DNA of 28,028 nt from Chloroflexota bacterium (GTDB taxonomy: Bacteria > Chloroflexota > UBA6077). Shown here one piece after another: positions 17,133 through 24,867 of this stretch. Numbering within the stretch: position 1 is the stretch's first letter; the number at the start of each line of letters is the position of its first letter. The translations under genes were made by a program, and so were the position numbers. The stretch lies in the NCBI GenBank assembly GCA_021806765.1, contig JAJZQR010000034.1, positions 1 to 28,028 of the forward strand. Reading direction: 5' to 3'. Below the pieces are notes generated by a model. It was not told the DNA's origin. It saw only the letters and a list, made by a program, of their open reading frames with translations, and made no database searches.

Positions 17133-18014
17133 CTAGGCGCCGTACCTCCTGGCCACTTCCCAGCAAAAGTAGGCGAACTCGCCGGGGTCCCGCGGAGGAC
17201 TGGTGTGGTGGGGCACGATCCCGTGGCTCGGCGGGGTAAAGCAGAGGGTTACCGTCAAATCGAAGCGGCTGAGGGGTGCCATCATCTTGTCGAACCACTG
17301 AGCTGCGTCAGGTCGATGCCAGTCGGCCCAACTGATACCAGTCCGGAGGGCCTTGACCCCTAGGCGGGGGAGCCAGCTGCAGACCAGATCGACCATCCCC
17401 TGGTCACCGTACTCGATCCATTGACAGATGCCCATCTCGGGCGGAAAATGCTTCAGCGCCTTCTTGGGGGTACCGTCAGTGCGCAGCAGTCCGAAGTAGA
17501 AGTGCCGGTAGTAGGCGCTGCCTTCGCTCTCCTTGTGGCGGGTGATCGCCCCCTTGTGGTTGGGAAGATCGATGAGGGTGTACCAGTGGGTTCTGGGCAC
17601 CATCGGCAGCACCAGCTCGGCGGTACGCTGCAGCCCGAAGAGCTGGATCTCTTCGGCGCCAAAGCTGGAGGCGCCGACCTCCGTCACCCAGACCGGCTTC
17701 TTCGCCACCGACTTCATCTCGGCGATCTTCGAGGGCCATTCGTCGATCTGCCACAGATTCCAATCCAGGGGAAAGCCGTGCAGCGCCACCACGTCCACCA
17801 TCTCCAGCACTCCGTGCCTTCCCATGAGATCGACGAAGTCCGGGTCCAGGGGCGACAGGCCTCCCAGCAGTTGAGTGATCTGCGGCGCCTCGCTGCGCAC
17901 CTCTCTGGAGGCGTACTTCACCATCTGGGCGAAGATGCTCCAGTCGGGATCCAGGGTATAGTCCCAGTGGGACAGGTTGTTGGGCTCGTTCCAGAATTGG
18001 ATGGCCTCGATCAA
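17133..18014 (-). CDS. Glycoside-hydrolase-like TIM barrel, halves in swapped order
   Basis: 293 residues from TTG 18014, with GGAG 6 nt upstream; the frame is open to a TAA near 18080 but without a better start. The first 190 residues resemble the C-terminal half of clan-A glycosidases (GH39/beta-xylosidase-like): acid/base in IQFWNEPNNLSHWDYTLD (E10), GGLSPLDPDFVDLMG, VDVVALHGFP, nucleophile in PVWVTEVGASSFGAE (E112), THWYTLIDLP and FYFGLLRTDGTPKKAL. Residues 194-293 then resemble the N-terminal half of the same fold: MGICQWIEYGD, GVKALRTGISWADWHRPDA, FDLTVTLCFTPPSHGIVPHH, FAYFCWEVARRYGA. In classical members these precede the NEP motif. The protein is thus either a circularly permuted barrel or the remainder of a tandem pair. 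First gene of the minus-strand operon; it may cleave or bind a glycoside of the pathway. No signal peptide is seen. Confidence 0.82.
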   Translation of the reverse strand: MIEAIQFWNEPNNLSHWDYTLDPDWSIFAQMVKYASREVRSEAPQITQLLGGLSPLDPDFVDLMGRHGVLEMVDVVALHGFPLDWNLWQIDEWPSKIAEMKSVAKKPVWVTEVGASSFGAEEIQLFGLQRTAELVLPMVPRTHWYTLIDLPNHKGAITRHKESEGSAYYRHFYFGLLRTDGTPKKALKHFPPEMGICQWIEYGDQGMVDLVCSWLPRLGVKALRTGISWADWHRPDAAQWFDKMMAPLSRFDLTVTLCFTPPSHGIVPHHTSPPRDPGEFAYFCWEVARRYGA

Positions 18015-18136
18015 GGCAATCTCCGTTGGCTGGCCTTCCTGAGGAGGGAGGCGTGAAGTGAGAGTGAATCCTACTTCTTCTTACCTGACGGGGGCAAGTT
18101 GTGTGCCACTGCGGGTCTCCCGTGCTCAGTCCGCTG

Positions 18137-18160
18137 TAGGGCAGGGGCTTGTCCCCTGCC
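18137..18160. repeat. GTAG-started hairpin GGCAGGGG/CCCCTGCC
   Basis: Arms GGCAGGGG (18140-18147) and CCCCTGCC (18153-18160) with loop CTTGT, in the spacer between the divergent genes at 18014 and 18213. It begins with GTAGG (18136-18140 region) like the other palindromes but does not end in CTAC. It could be a repeat or a leader hairpin of the MBL-fold gene. Confidence 0.6.
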
Positions 18161-18198
18161 GCTTGGGAGGCGTTGCAGCCATCGTAACCTCACGCCCT

Positions 18199-18204
18199 GG
18201 GGAG
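18199..18204 (+). promoter_or_regulatory. Ribosome binding site deciding the MBL-fold start
   Basis: GGGGAG lies 8 nt before GTG 18213. The frame is open further upstream, but that stretch encodes no conserved sequence and includes a palindromic repeat. Confidence 0.6.
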
Positions 18205-18212
18205 CGCTGAGA

Positions 18213-19010
18213 GTGCAGGTCTGGTCCCTCAGCAGCGGCAGTTCAGGGAACTGCTATCTGGTCAGAGAGGGCAGCACTCTGCTGCTGCTGGAGGCCGGCG
18301 TCGGGGTGCGCAGGATCCAGCGGGAACTGGCGCAATTGGGGTTCTCGACTGCCGACCTGTCGGCCGTCCTGGCCAGCCACGAGCACGTGGACCACTGGCG
18401 ATCCGCGGCTGCGCTGTCCCGCCGGCTGCAGGTTCCACTGGTGTGCACGTCGGGCAGTTGGAGGGCAGCAGGTGACGGCTCGACGGTGCCGGTGCTGCCG
18501 CTGGGGGCCGGAGAGTCGCTCACTCTAGGCGATATGGTGGTGGAGCCTTTCTCTGTCTCCCACGATGCCCGCGACCCCGTGGGCTTTCTGCTGCGCTCCC
18601 CAGGCGGGACCCTCTGCCTCGCAACCGACATGGGGCTGATGACCGAAGAGGTCGTGGAACGTGCCCGGGGAGCGGACCTGGTGATCCTGGAGGCGAATCA
18701 CGACGTGGAGATGCTGGTGCGAGGTCCCTACCCGGCCCGCCTGAAGGCCCGGATCCTCGGGGATCGGGGCCACCTATCCAACGAGGAGGCCGCCCGCACC
18801 ATCGTCCGCATAGCCCGGGGACGCCCCCGCCGTTTCTGGCTGGCCCACCTCAGCGATACCAACAACTCCCCCAGGGTCGCCCTGGCAACGGTGCAGGCGG
18901 TGCTGCGGCGGGAGGGGCTCGAGGGATTGAAGGTGGATGTGGCGCTGCGGGACCAGAGGAGCCTGGCCTGGGACTCGGAGGGTGAGGCGGCCCAACTGCG
19001 GCTGTTCTAA
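18213..19010 (+). CDS. MBL-fold metallohydrolase (YycJ/WalJ-like)
   Basis: 265 residues from GTG 18213, starting VQVWSLSSGSSGNCYLVREG, the typical N-terminus of this group. The metal site SHEHVDH (H56, H58, D60, H61) is intact; further ligands are probably in FSVSHDARDPVGF, CLATDMGLMTEEV (Asp) and the late ANHD and WLAHLS segments. Members of the family are cytoplasmic hydrolases, often with nuclease-like or phosphodiesterase activity; in Firmicutes a relative is linked to the WalKR system. Here the neighbours are a glycosidase-like gene (divergent) and a DNA methyltransferase 14 nt downstream in the same direction, so a role in DNA metabolism is possible but unproven. Length and motifs are normal. 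Confidence 0.92.
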   Translation: MQVWSLSSGSSGNCYLVREGSTLLLLEAGVGVRRIQRELAQLGFSTADLSAVLASHEHVDHWRSAAALSRRLQVPLVCTSGSWRAAGDGSTVPVLPLGAGESLTLGDMVVEPFSVSHDARDPVGFLLRSPGGTLCLATDMGLMTEEVVERARGADLVILEANHDVEMLVRGPYPARLKARILGDRGHLSNEEAARTIVRIARGRPRRFWLAHLSDTNNSPRVALATVQAVLRREGLEGLKVDVALRDQRSLAWDSEGEAAQLRLF

Positions 19011-19024
19011 GAGAGGGATGTGGG

Positions 19025-21262
19025 ATGGCCGGAGCACGCGGGCGACGGGGTGCCTTAAGGGAGTTCTTCGAGGCGTACGCGCGGGTCGCGGCGAAGGTAG
19101 AGCCGCTCATCGTGGCTCGAGGCGAGCCGCCTGACAGAGGGCTCTCAGTCCAGCGGCTGTTCCATCGACTGCTGGTGGCCGATCTCTACGCGCGAAGGGG
19201 ATGGGCCGGTCCCGTAGCCGGGCGCGGAGGAGTGGCTGCCCTGTGGGACGAGTACCGGCGGAGCAGCGCGCCCGAGGATAGCTTCTTCCGCGAGCGGCTG
19301 GACCCCCTCTGGGCAGATGGCGAGCTAACCACCGTGCCGGACGAGGCAATCCAGACCTTCGTCGACGGGCTGTTCCGGCGGTTTCGCTTTGCCGCTCGTG
19401 AGGACGGGCAGGACGAGCCGGAGGACGCCCTGGGCCCCGAGTTGGTGGCGAGGCTGTTCGAGCAGGGAATAGCGGGGCGCCACGAGAAGGGCAGCTACTA
19501 CACCCCCGGTCCGGTGGTCGTCTTCATGGTCCGCCAGGCCCTCAGGGCCTACCTGGAGGCTGCTCTGCCGAAGGAGTCTCGGCCGGTGATAGGCCGGCTG
19601 GTGGAGGAACGGGACCCGCGGGGTCTGAGGGACAGAGCGGCAGTACTGGAAGCCCTCCACCGGGTGAGAGTGTGCGATCCTGCCTGCGGCGGCGGCGCCT
19701 TCCTGGAGGGCGCGCTCCAGGAACTGCTGGAGTTGACGGGCCTCCTGGAGGGCCATGAGGGGCAAGGCCCGCCTTCTCCTTACCATCGTGCGGTCGAGAT
19801 CCTCCGAAACAACCTCTTCGGCGTCGACCTGGATGAGGCTGCCGTGGAGATCGCGCGGCTGAGGCTGTGGCTGGCGATGGCAGCCGACCCGAGTGCAACC
19901 GAGCCTCCGGTGCTGCCTGACCTGCGGCTGGAGGCCGGGGACAGCCTTCAAGGCTTCGAATGGGCGGCTCGGTTCCCGCGGGTCTTCGCCGAGGGCGGTT
20001 TCGACCTGGTGCTGATGAACCCTCCCTACCTTCTCTCAAACCGGGTGCCGTGCCACGCCAGGGAATGGTTTCGCCGCTATGCCGGGGAGCTGCGATCGCG
20101 ATACGGGTTCAGCAGCGACCTGTACGTCTACTTCCTCTACCGTGCGCTGCAATTGCTGAAGCCCGGCGGGATCCTCTCAGCCATCACCTCCGCCAGCTTC
20201 CTCACCAACAGCACCAAGGAGCAGCTACGGCGGGATCTACTGGACCACTCACCGCGGCTGGTGGCGCCCGCCGGTTCCGAAATGTTCGACGCCCGGGTGT
20301 ACCCTGCCATTATCGTGGCCCAGAAGGGTGGCATGGGGGCGATTGGCTCCGAGGAGGTCTCCTTCCTCGATCTGCGCCGTGTCCCGCAGGAGGAGATACT
20401 GGAGCCTCGCCTGGTGGAACGGCTGGCCGCTCGGGTTCCCCTCTCGGACTACCGGCGAGCCTTCGGCGCCGTCTTCTTCGAGCCGACAGACGAGAACCGC
20501 AGGATCTTTCGGGACCTGCTGGCCGCTCCCAACGATGCACGGTTCGTGCGGCTGGGGGAGGTGGCCCCGGCCCTGGACACCGGCATCCACAGCGGCAACG
20601 TGCGGGATCGCCTGTTCTTCCGTAACCCTATCCCCGGCAAGCCGCTACACCGATTGCTGCAGGGCATCCAAGTGGTGAGGTACGGGGTCTGGTGGGACAA
20701 CCCGGAGGCCCGCTACCAGTACGTCGACCTGACGTACCGGCCGGACCCCAACCAGAAGGGCATCGGTCGAGGCGGCAATCCCTCCGCCAGGGGGGAGTAC
20801 TGGCACCTCTGCGGCCCGATGGAGAACCACCACGTGGTGGAGCGGCTCCTGATGAGGCAGACGCAGGATGAGCCTTTCGTGGGATACATCCGCCAGGGGG
20901 ATGAGCGGGTCTACACCGACAACACCCTGCACACCCTCCTGCTCAACGACAGGGGCCACCGGCTGGGCTTCAGCTATCCCTACCTCCTGGCGATCCTGAA
21001 CTCCGAGCCCCTGAGCCGGATCTACCGGGCCATAGCCCAGGAGGAGGGCCGGAGGTTGGCCCAGGTGAAGACCGCAGCAGTCAACCGGCTGCCGCTGCCG
21101 GTGCCGGAGGGTAGCGAGGCGGAGGATCTGGAGGGGCTGGTGGCCGAGATCCAGGGGATCTATCGGGCCGTGGGTTTCCCGCTGCCGGAGGAAGCCGCGA
21201 AGCAGGTGGCCGGCCTCCAGCGCGCCATCGACCGGCAGGCAAAGCAGCTATACGGGCTGTAG
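19025..21262 (+). CDS. Adenine-N6 DNA methyltransferase, Type IIG-like but without visible nuclease
   Basis: 745 residues, ATG 19025 with GAGAGGG upstream. SAM-binding motif I is VCDPACGGGAFLEGALQEL (D218; CGGG 221-224). The acidic motif II region is LFGVDLDEAAVEIARLRLW. The catalytic motif IV is LMNPPYLLS (N332-Y335), which marks amino-methylation of adenine. The N-terminal part includes LFEQGIAGRHEKGSYYTPGP, a hallmark of Eco57I/Type IIG and BREX-type enzymes. Residues about 490-720 form a target-recognition-like region with LHRLLQGIQVVRYGVWWDN, YWHLCGPMENHHVV, RQTQDEPFVGYI and LLAILNSEPLSRIYR. Type IIG enzymes have an N-terminal PD-(D/E)xK nuclease; residues 1-130 show no convincing D...ExK set, and length is shorter than usual. 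It probably methylates without cutting, as an orphan or as part of a split system. The end lies 4 nt from the convergent exporter gene. Confidence 0.9.
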   Translation: MAGARGRRGALREFFEAYARVAAKVEPLIVARGEPPDRGLSVQRLFHRLLVADLYARRGWAGPVAGRGGVAALWDEYRRSSAPEDSFFRERLDPLWADGELTTVPDEAIQTFVDGLFRRFRFAAREDGQDEPEDALGPELVARLFEQGIAGRHEKGSYYTPGPVVVFMVRQALRAYLEAALPKESRPVIGRLVEERDPRGLRDRAAVLEALHRVRVCDPACGGGAFLEGALQELLELTGLLEGHEGQGPPSPYHRAVEILRNNLFGVDLDEAAVEIARLRLWLAMAADPSATEPPVLPDLRLEAGDSLQGFEWAARFPRVFAEGGFDLVLMNPPYLLSNRVPCHAREWFRRYAGELRSRYGFSSDLYVYFLYRALQLLKPGGILSAITSASFLTNSTKEQLRRDLLDHSPRLVAPAGSEMFDARVYPAIIVAQKGGMGAIGSEEVSFLDLRRVPQEEILEPRLVERLAARVPLSDYRRAFGAVFFEPTDENRRIFRDLLAAPNDARFVRLGEVAPALDTGIHSGNVRDRLFFRNPIPGKPLHRLLQGIQVVRYGVWWDNPEARYQYVDLTYRPDPNQKGIGRGGNPSARGEYWHLCGPMENHHVVERLLMRQTQDEPFVGYIRQGDERVYTDNTLHTLLLNDRGHRLGFSYPYLLAILNSEPLSRIYRAIAQEEGRRLAQVKTAAVNRLPLPVPEGSEAEDLEGLVAEIQGIYRAVGFPLPEEAAKQVAGLQRAIDRQAKQLYGL

Positions 21263-21266
21263 GGGC

Positions 21267-22691
21267 CTACCTCCGGGGGCTTGCCGGGGCGGTGACGTGC
21301 AGCTTGCCACGGGCGAGGGAAGAGAAGACACCAACGAGGCACAGAGCTGTGAAGATCACGAAGGCCAGCCTGAACCCGCTGGAGAAGGATGCGTGGTTCT
21401 CGGGCGTTATCTGCACCCCTCCGACGTAGACGGCGATGATCAGGGTCGCTATGCCCATGCTCAGCATCTGCCCGACGGCCCGCATCACGCCGAGAGTGGC
21501 CGACGCCACCCCCAGGTGACTCCTCTCGACAGAACTCATGACGGCGTTGGTGTTGGGCGACGAGAAGAGGGCGAAACCGAAACCCGCTATGACCAGGGCG
21601 ACGACGATATAGCCAAGGCTCGACGTGTCGCTGAGCAGGGCGAGGAGGGCCAGCCCCAGGGTGGTGATGCCCATACCCATCGAGGCCACGATGCGGGGCT
21701 CGATACGATCGGAAACCCGGCCCGCCAGTGGCGAGAAGATGGCCATGATTACCGGTTCCGAGAGCAGGATCAGACCGGCGGTTTCCGGGTCAAGCCCCTT
21801 GACGTATTGCAGGTACAGGCTCAACAGAAAGGTGAGGGCGAAGGTAGCAGCGTAGTTGATCAGTGCCGCCAGATTGGACAGAGTGAACACGACGTTGTGG
21901 CGGAACAGGTTGATGTCGAGCACCGGGTTGGGAACTCGGCTCTCCCACCACAGGAAAGCTGCCAGGCCTGCGGCCCCCAGGAGGATGAGCCAGGCGCCCA
22001 TCATCGCAGGTAACACCGAAAACCCGTACATCACGGCCAGGAGCGTCATCCCGAACATCGCCGAGCCGGCTACGTCCAGCTTCTCACCGCGGGCCTCGGC
22101 CCACTCGGCTCTCATCTTCCGGATCGTAAGGCCGACGATTACCACGCCGAGGATCGCGTTCAGGAAGAACATGCTTCGCCAGCTCAGCTGCTGGGTCATG
22201 ATCCCGCCGATAAACGGCCCGACGGCCAGGCCTGTATAGACCGCTGCTACCGATATGCCCAGGGCACGACCTCGTTCTCGCGGTGGATACACCAGAGTCA
22301 CTATGGCCGTCGAGGTACCAAAGACCATCGCACCGGCGACTCCCTGGAGCGCCCGAAAGAGGATCAGTGATGCCGCCGACGGGGCAAAGCCGCACAGAAG
22401 AGAGGCGACAGTCCAGGCCATCACGCCGTACAGAAAGATCTTCTTCCTCCCGTAGATGTCGGCCACTCTGCCCGCGGGCACCAGGGACACCGCCACGGCC
22501 AGAAGGTACGCCGTGGCTATCCAGCTCAGGGTAATCGCGTCCACGGCGAATTCATTGCCGATGGTAGGAATGGCGATGTTGAGCGAGGAACCCATGACCG
22601 ATCCGAGGAAAGAGGCCAGCGAAGCGACGAACAGGACTATCCTCTTATCCACCATGCCGGTGGCGCCAATGGTTGCGTCGGGACGATTCAC
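21267..22691 (-). CDS. MFS drug/metabolite exporter, DHA2 (14-TM) type
   Basis: Inner-membrane proton-driven antiporter of 474 residues. GTG 22691 follows GGAGG with 7-nt spacing. The sequence shows the MFS motif A GRVADIYGRKKIF (about 74-86), the N-terminal helix motif SSLNIAIPTIGNEF typical of EmrB/QacA relatives (acidic Asp replaced by Ser/Asn), the antiporter-type motif C region AVYTGLAVGPFIGGIM, and SWRSMFFLNAILGVV before the central pair of helices. About 14 hydrophobic segments can be counted. The substrate cannot be told from sequence: drugs, lipids or cell products. It diverges from the membrane histidine kinase across a 183-nt spacer, so the kinase might control export, as inference only. 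Confidence 0.92.
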   Translation of the reverse strand: MNRPDATIGATGMVDKRIVLFVASLASFLGSVMGSSLNIAIPTIGNEFAVDAITLSWIATAYLLAVAVSLVPAGRVADIYGRKKIFLYGVMAWTVASLLCGFAPSAASLILFRALQGVAGAMVFGTSTAIVTLVYPPRERGRALGISVAAVYTGLAVGPFIGGIMTQQLSWRSMFFLNAILGVVIVGLTIRKMRAEWAEARGEKLDVAGSAMFGMTLLAVMYGFSVLPAMMGAWLILLGAAGLAAFLWWESRVPNPVLDINLFRHNVVFTLSNLAALINYAATFALTFLLSLYLQYVKGLDPETAGLILLSEPVIMAIFSPLAGRVSDRIEPRIVASMGMGITTLGLALLALLSDTSSLGYIVVALVIAGFGFALFSSPNTNAVMSSVERSHLGVASATLGVMRAVGQMLSMGIATLIIAVYVGGVQITPENHASFSSGFRLAFVIFTALCLVGVFSSLARGKLHVTAPASPRR

Positions 22692-22874
22692 CCTATGACC
22701 TCCCTGGTAGTGGGCGGAAGAATGGCGCGCGGGGACAATTATGCGCGCTCGAGGGGATGCACGGCCACCCCTGTGCCGGGACTGTCTCGAAGTTGGTCAA
22801 GCGAGCGGCTGGAAGCAGCATACGGCACCTGGCGCGCAATGTGCGCGTGGCCAAAATCGTAAGGAGGGTGGGAG
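22692..22874. other. Divergent control region between exporter and kinase
   Basis: 183 nt with no gene. On minus, CATAAT (22743-22738) is a fair -10 for the exporter but lacks a clear -35. Two similar GCGC-rich elements occur: GGCGCGCGGGGACAATTATG followed by CGCGC (about 22724-22748), and GGCGCGCAATGTGCGCG (about 22831-22847). They may be operators. AAGGAGG at 22861-22867 is the kinase ribosome site. Confidence 0.4.
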
Positions 22875-24287
22875 ATGATAGTCGGGCCGGGGATAAGGCG
22901 TGGCCACTGGATCGTGTTGACCCTACTGGTATTGCTTGACGTCGGCGTGTTCCTCGTCGACATCTTTATTATTCCAGAGAACGTGCTGCCGCCCGCCCCC
23001 TACGTCGTTCCGGTTCTCATCTCCGCCTATCTCCTTCCGCCCGGCCTCGTCGCAGCGATCACGGCTCTGTCCGTCGCTTTCCAACTGTCAGCTGCATCGT
23101 TTCACCCCACGCCCTTGTGGCTGGTGGTTCTGTACGCCATCTCGATCGCCTTCGTCGGCCTCCTGGCTGCCGCCCTTTCCTACAGGACCAGGCGCGAGGC
23201 GGCGCTCGCAGCTCAACTGGATTCCACCATAAGGTCCATGGCGGATGCGGTCATGATCTACAACCGGGAGGGCGAGATCCTTCGGATGAACCCGGCGGCC
23301 GAAAGGATGCTGGGCTTCTCGGAGCAGGAACGCCGCTTGCCGGTGGCGGAGCAACTCGAGACAGTGCGAGCCGAAACCGAGGAGCGAAAGCCCTTCCCGC
23401 CCGAGGATACCCCACCTGCTCGGGCGCTGCGGGGCGAGACTGTGCAGGGGGTCGTGATGGTGCTCCACCGGGGAGAGCCGACGGTTTGGACCTCAGCCAG
23501 CGCTGGCCCGATCCTCGGTCCCGGTGGCAGCCTCCAGGGAGCGGTGGTCACCCTGGTGGATATCACGGCGCGGCACGAGCTGGAGGAGCAGCGAGACGAC
23601 CTGGTGCGAGCCATCTCCCACGACCTCCGGAGCCCCCTCACCGCCGTCTATGGGCAGGCTCAACTGCTGCAGCGGTCGCTGCAGGGCATGGGTGCTGAGG
23701 AGCAGCTGATGAGGAGCGTGCAGGCTATAGTCACCGGAGCCCAGCGGATGAACGCGATGATCCTGGACCTGGTTGAGTCGACCCGGCTGGAGTCCGGACA
23801 GTTGCGGTTGGAGAGACGGCCGACGGATCTGAGGGCTTTTCTGGTCGACCTGCTTCAGCGAAGCTCGGGAGTGATGGAGGTCGGGAGGGTCAGAGTGGAG
23901 ATCCCGCCGGACCTACCCCCTGTGGACGCAGATCCCAACCGCCTGGAGCGCATCTTCACCAACCTGCTATCCAACGGGCTGAAGTATTCGACGCCCGGAA
24001 CGGAGGTGCTGGTGGAGGCGGTGAGAACAGACGGTCTGGTGAAGACCTCGGTCGTGGACAGGGGGGTGGGGATATCCCGGGAGGATCTTCCCCACATCTT
24101 CGAGCGGTTTTTCAGGGCCAGGGGAACATACAAGGCCGAGGGGTTGGGTATGGGGCTGTACATCACCAGGATGCTGGTCGAGGCTCACGGTGGAAGGATC
24201 TGGGTCGAGAGCCAGCCAGGACGGGGAAGCCGCTTCAGCTTCACCCTTCCGGTGGCCTCGCAGGGCAAGAGAATCCGGGTTGCCTGA
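22875..24287 (+). CDS. Membrane PAS sensor histidine kinase
   Basis: 470 residues, ATG 22875 with AAGGAGG at 7-nt spacing. The first 105 residues hold about four hydrophobic segments without large external loops ([57 protein letters not shown]), so sensing may occur in the membrane. A PAS domain follows (about 115-235: [20 protein letters not shown] to [15 protein letters not shown]). HisKA has [17 protein letters not shown] (H249), and HATPase has [32 protein letters not shown] and [18 protein letters not shown]. No response regulator lies next to it. The gene order exporter/kinase suggests an envelope or stress signal, but this is a guess. Confidence 0.93.
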   Translation: MIVGPGIRRGHWIVLTLLVLLDVGVFLVDIFIIPENVLPPAPYVVPVLISAYLLPPGLVAAITALSVAFQLSAASFHPTPLWLVVLYAISIAFVGLLAAALSYRTRREAALAAQLDSTIRSMADAVMIYNREGEILRMNPAAERMLGFSEQERRLPVAEQLETVRAETEERKPFPPEDTPPARALRGETVQGVVMVLHRGEPTVWTSASAGPILGPGGSLQGAVVTLVDITARHELEEQRDDLVRAISHDLRSPLTAVYGQAQLLQRSLQGMGAEEQLMRSVQAIVTGAQRMNAMILDLVESTRLESGQLRLERRPTDLRAFLVDLLQRSSGVMEVGRVRVEIPPDLPPVDADPNRLERIFTNLLSNGLKYSTPGTEVLVEAVRTDGLVKTSVVDRGVGISREDLPHIFERFFRARGTYKAEGLGMGLYITRMLVEAHGGRIWVESQPGRGSRFSFTLPVASQGKRIRVA

Positions 24288-24343
24288 GCGAGGCTGCTCT
24301 TTGTCGCCAGTTGGGGAGCAGATCCGGTAGTGGGAGGTGACGC

Positions 24344-24583
24344 GTGAGGCTGGATAGCGCGGAGAAGCTGGTGCGCAACCCCATGTACGTGGGTGGCATC
24401 CTTGCCGAACTGGGAGCGCTGCTGATCTACCGGACCTGGGCGACCGCGCTCATCACCCTTCAGATTCCCGACTTGCTGGTGGGGACCCGTCGGGAGGAGG
24501 AGGTGCTGGCTGCCCAGTTCGGCCGGCAGTGGGAGGAGTATCGGCGCCGGGTTCCGGCCTGGATACCTCGTACCCTGGGGTGA
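24344..24583 (+). CDS. ICMT-family C-terminal fragment (79 aa)
   Basis: Matches only the C-terminal portion of isoprenylcysteine carboxyl methyltransferase-like membrane methyltransferases: LVRNPMYVGGILAELGALL (SAM-binding start, with the conserved R-N/H-P-x-Y), one or two hydrophobic helices, then EEEVLAAQFGRQWEEYRRRV and PAWIPR. Full-length relatives are about 150-220 residues with two or more preceding membrane helices, which are missing here. Yet GTG 24344 has a good ribosome site (GGGAGG 24332-24337, 6-nt spacing), so a short product may be made. Best read as a truncated gene joined to a serviceable start; a functional mini-protein is less likely. Confidence 0.65.
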   Translation: MRLDSAEKLVRNPMYVGGILAELGALLIYRTWATALITLQIPDLLVGTRREEEVLAAQFGRQWEEYRRRVPAWIPRTLG

Positions 24584-24655
24584 TACTGCCACCCACGGTG
24601 GTCGAACGGGGGCACATGCCTTCGGCGTTGTTGCCCCGGCTCCGGGCGATCGCCG

Positions 24656-24673
24656 GTAGGAGCTTGCTCCTAC
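24656..24673. repeat. Small GTAG...CTAC palindrome
   Basis: GTAGGAGC-TT-GCTCCTAC, perfect 8-bp arms, in the gene-poor stretch between the ICMT fragment and the Type ISP-like relic. It shares the GTAG/CTAC ends with the larger palindromes. Confidence 0.7.
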
Positions 24674-24699
24674 AAACCGATCTCCCAATCCCCCCACAG

Positions 24700-24804
24700 A
24701 AGGTGCTGGGCCTGAGTCTTGCAGAGCTTCTTCATCAGCTTGGCGACAGCACGCATGACGTCTACCTGAACGAGGTGGCATACTGGAGTAACGTGCCCGC
24801 CCCA
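24700..24804 (+). pseudogene. Relic resembling the C-terminus of a Type ISP restriction enzyme
   Basis: One frame encodes KVLGLSLAELLHQLGD followed by STHDVYLNEVAYWSNVPAP. The segment DVYLN-D/E-VAYW-x-N-V/I-P is a signature I know from the C-terminal end of Type ISP (helicase-methyltransferase) enzymes, where it is followed by VWEYTIGGYQV. Here homology stops right after NVPAP and turns into low-quality sequence before the next gene. No other part of such an enzyme is present, so this is a decayed remnant. The frame happens to run into the downstream methyltransferase, which has its own start. Confidence 0.55.
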
Positions 24805-24867
24805 CCGCCAGTTACCATACAGACTCCAGGACACGGGCAGGGTGGAAAGACTGAGGGAGAAGGATCT

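Noticed and set aside
18099..18212. N-terminal extension of the MBL-fold protein
   Set aside because: Includes a hairpin repeat and no conserved residues; GTG 18213 has GGGGAG and the family N-terminus.
21263..21266. Terminator between the methyltransferase and exporter genes
   Set aside because: Only 4 nt separate the convergent stops and no hairpin with a T-run is seen.
24529..24867. N-terminal extension of the small methyltransferase by 113 codons
   Set aside because: The extension contains the Type ISP-like relic and a palindrome; ATG 24868 with its own ribosome site gives a normal-length enzyme.
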